From Armatimonadota bacterium (GTDB lineage: Bacteria > Armatimonadota > Chthonomonadetes > Chthonomonadales > CAJBBX01): a stretch of 64,000 nucleotides of DNA. The notes under the pieces are model-generated. The model had not been told where the DNA came from and made no database searches. It was given only the letters and a program-made list of their open reading frames with translations. The stretch lies in assembly GCA_026392115.1 (NCBI GenBank), contig JAPLCQ010000062.1, positions 1-64,000 on the forward strand. Direction: 5' to 3'. How positions within the stretch are numbered: the first letter of the stretch is position 1; the number at the start of each line of letters is the position of its first letter. Made by a program: the position numbers and the translations under genes. Shown here one piece after another: positions 62,582 to 64,000 of this stretch.

Positions 62582-64000
62582 ATGAGTGACCGCCTGGAGG
62601 GCGCCCCCGAGGAGCCCTGGGCCCTGTTGCGCGCCCCGGAGGGTTGGCTTCGCTTCCAGGCGCCTGTGCGGATTCTCGCCGCCCAGGCGCCCGATAAGGC
62701 CGCCGACGCGGTGCGCGAGGCCGCGGCGGCCACGCGGCGGGGCCTCTGGGCCGTGGGATGGGTCTCCTACGAGGCCGCCCCGGCCTTCGACGCCGCGCTG
62801 CCCGCGCATATCGATCTTGGCTTCCCGGCCGCGTGGTTCGGTCTCTTCGGGCCGCCGGAGCCGCTGGCGGAGCCGCCGGACGCGGCGCCCGCCCCGGAAC
62901 TGGCATGGGCCGCCGAGACCACCCCCGAGGCGCACCGGTCGGCCGTGCGGCGCGTGGCCGAGTACCTGGCGTCCGGCGACACCTACCAGGTGAACCTCAC
63001 CTACCGGATGCGAGCCGGCGGCGCCCGCTCGCCCTACGCGCTCTTCCGGGCCATGGCGGCCACGGAGCCGCCCCACTCGGCCTATATCGACACGGGACGA
63101 TGGGCGATCTGCTCGGCGTCGCCGGAGCTCTTCTACCGGCAGGAGGGAGACCTGGTGGTCTCGCGGCCCATGAAGGGAACGGCAGACCGCGGCCTCTGGC
63201 CCGACGACGACGCGCGCCGCGCCCGCGACCTGCGGAACTCGGAGAAGAACCGCGCCGAGAACCTGATGATCGTGGACATGGTGCGCAACGACCTGGGCCG
63301 CATCGCCCGCATGGGCGCCGTGACCGTGCCGCACCTCTTCACCACGGAGCGCCACGCCGGGGTCTGGCAGCTCACCTCCACGGTCACCTGCCGGACCGAT
63401 GCCTCCCTGGAGGACGTCTTCGCCGCCCTCTTCCCGGCGGCCTCCATCACCGGCGCGCCCAAGCGGCGCACCATGCAGATCATTCGGGAGCTGGAGGCGA
63501 CGCCGCGGCGCGTCTACACCGGCGCCGTGGGCTGCTTCGCTCCGGGGCGCCGGGGGCGGTTCGGCGTGGCCATCCGCACGGCGCTGGTCGACCGACGCGA
63601 CGGCGCCGCGGAGTACGGCGTGGGCGGCGGCATCGTGTGGGACTCCGACCCGGCGGACGAGTGGCGCGAAACGCTCTCCAAGGCCCGCGTGCTGCGCCCG
63701 GCGCCGCCCGAGTGCCGCCTGCTGGAGACGCTGCTCTGGGACCCGTGGACTGGTTGGGCGCTTAGGGAGGGCCACCTTCGGCGCATGGGCCGCTCGGCGG
63801 GGCAGTTGGGCTTCCGGTTCCGACCCGGCGAGGCCCTTGCCGCCCTCCAGGGAGCGTGCGCCGCGCTTCCGCCGGTGCCGCACCGCGTTCGCCTCCTCTG
63901 CGACCGCTCGGGCGCCCTGGAGGTGGAGGCCGCCCCGCTGCCGCCGGGCCCGCCCTCAGAGTGGATCGTGCCTGCGGCCGCGCCCATCGACAGCAGCGAC
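62582..64000 (+). CDS. pabB: Aminodeoxychorismate synthase/lyase fusion (PabB-PabC), cut by window edge
   Basis: The frame opens at ATG 62582 and runs off the window after 473 codons. Residues of about 100-380 are a chorismate-binding domain: GDTYQVNLTYR, RPMKGTADRG (the PabB-type PMKGT), NLMIVDMVRNDLGRI, and SITGAPKRRTM. It makes 4-amino-4-deoxychorismate for folate. From about residue 385 (LLETLLWDPWTGWALREGHLRRM) the sequence turns into the start of a class IV aminotransferase-like PabC, which releases 4-aminobenzoate. The fusion joins consecutive steps. The C-terminal catalytic part is outside the window. Confidence 0.9.
   Translation, partial: MSDRLEGAPEEPWALLRAPEGWLRFQAPVRILAAQAPDKAADAVREAAAATRRGLWAVGWVSYEAAPAFDAALPAHIDLGFPAAWFGLFGPPEPLAEPPDAAPAPELAWAAETTPEAHRSAVRRVAEYLASGDTYQVNLTYRMRAGGARSPYALFRAMAATEPPHSAYIDTGRWAICSASPELFYRQEGDLVVSRPMKGTADRGLWPDDDARRARDLRNSEKNRAENLMIVDMVRNDLGRIARMGAVTVPHLFTTERHAGVWQLTSTVTCRTDASLEDVFAALFPAASITGAPKRRTMQIIRELEATPRRVYTGAVGCFAPGRRGRFGVAIRTALVDRRDGAAEYGVGGGIVWDSDPADEWRETLSKARVLRPAPPECRLLETLLWDPWTGWALREGHLRRMGRSAGQLGFRFRPGEALAALQGACAALPPVPHRVRLLCDRSGALEVEAAPLPPGPPSEWIVPAAAPIDSSD

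Overview
This window is high-GC bacterial chromosome with long, densely packed genes. It shows no phage genes, no insertion sequences, no CRISPR array, and no rRNA or tRNA genes. The gene content suggests a member of the Armatimonadota or a close relative. The evidence is an outer-membrane porin anchored by an S-layer homology domain, tandem copies of the polytopic DUF6785/DUF6784 membrane family, many secreted sugar-active enzymes, and a Tat-exported Gfo/Idh oxidoreductase. This assignment is an inference, because no 16S rRNA gene is present.

Layout. 1-6.6 kb: the edge of a secreted beta-helix protein, endonuclease III, a Gfo/Idh/MocA oxidoreductase, an SDR dehydrogenase and a cytoplasmic LacZ-type GH2 beta-galactosidase. 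6.6-15.8 kb: a strong promoter with a long leader driving an SLH/collagen-like/porin protein, followed by a large secreted beta-propeller/Ig-like protein, a lipoprotein and an MDR dehydrogenase. 15.9-23.2 kb: two adjacent ArsR-controlled operons. The first encodes an ArsP-type permease, three thioredoxin-domain proteins, a DGC protein, a DUF6951 protein and a CcdA-type electron transporter. The second is a classical arsenic detoxification operon (arsR, arsM, thioredoxin-linked arsC, ACR3). 23.2-39.4 kb: a GNAT protein and an EamA transporter (both with TTG starts), a frameshifted GH32 gene, a DUF5666 protein, a large unknown secreted protein, two DUF6785-type membrane proteins and several putative glycosidases.

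39.5-46.1 kb is a toxin-antitoxin-rich patch: a broken GNAT toxin, a MazF tail, an AbrB-like gene, RHH-MazF and VapBC. It also carries a segmental duplication that copied the 5' end of a secreted beta-helix gene. 46.1-56.6 kb: an overlapping GH2/heparinase-II/III-like pair, a DivIC/FtsB-like protein, pyruvate kinase, enolase, a PQQ-type beta-propeller protein and a cytochrome c with no visible leader. 56.7-64.0 kb: a dnaA gene with its own consensus promoter but no DnaA boxes or dnaN, a ROK sugar kinase, a hybrid sensor kinase whose phosphoacceptor histidine is glutamine, a CcrM-like adenine methyltransferase, and a PabB-PabC fusion that runs off the end.

Functional themes are saprophytic carbohydrate breakdown (two GH2 enzymes, GH32, a polysaccharide lyase, beta-helix proteins, a ROK kinase and two glycolytic enzymes) and arsenic or thiol-metal defence that appears to include a dedicated membrane-crossing thiol relay. 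The best candidates for undescribed biology are the ArsR/permease/thioredoxin/DGC/DUF6951/CcdA cassette and the glutamine-substituted hybrid kinase.
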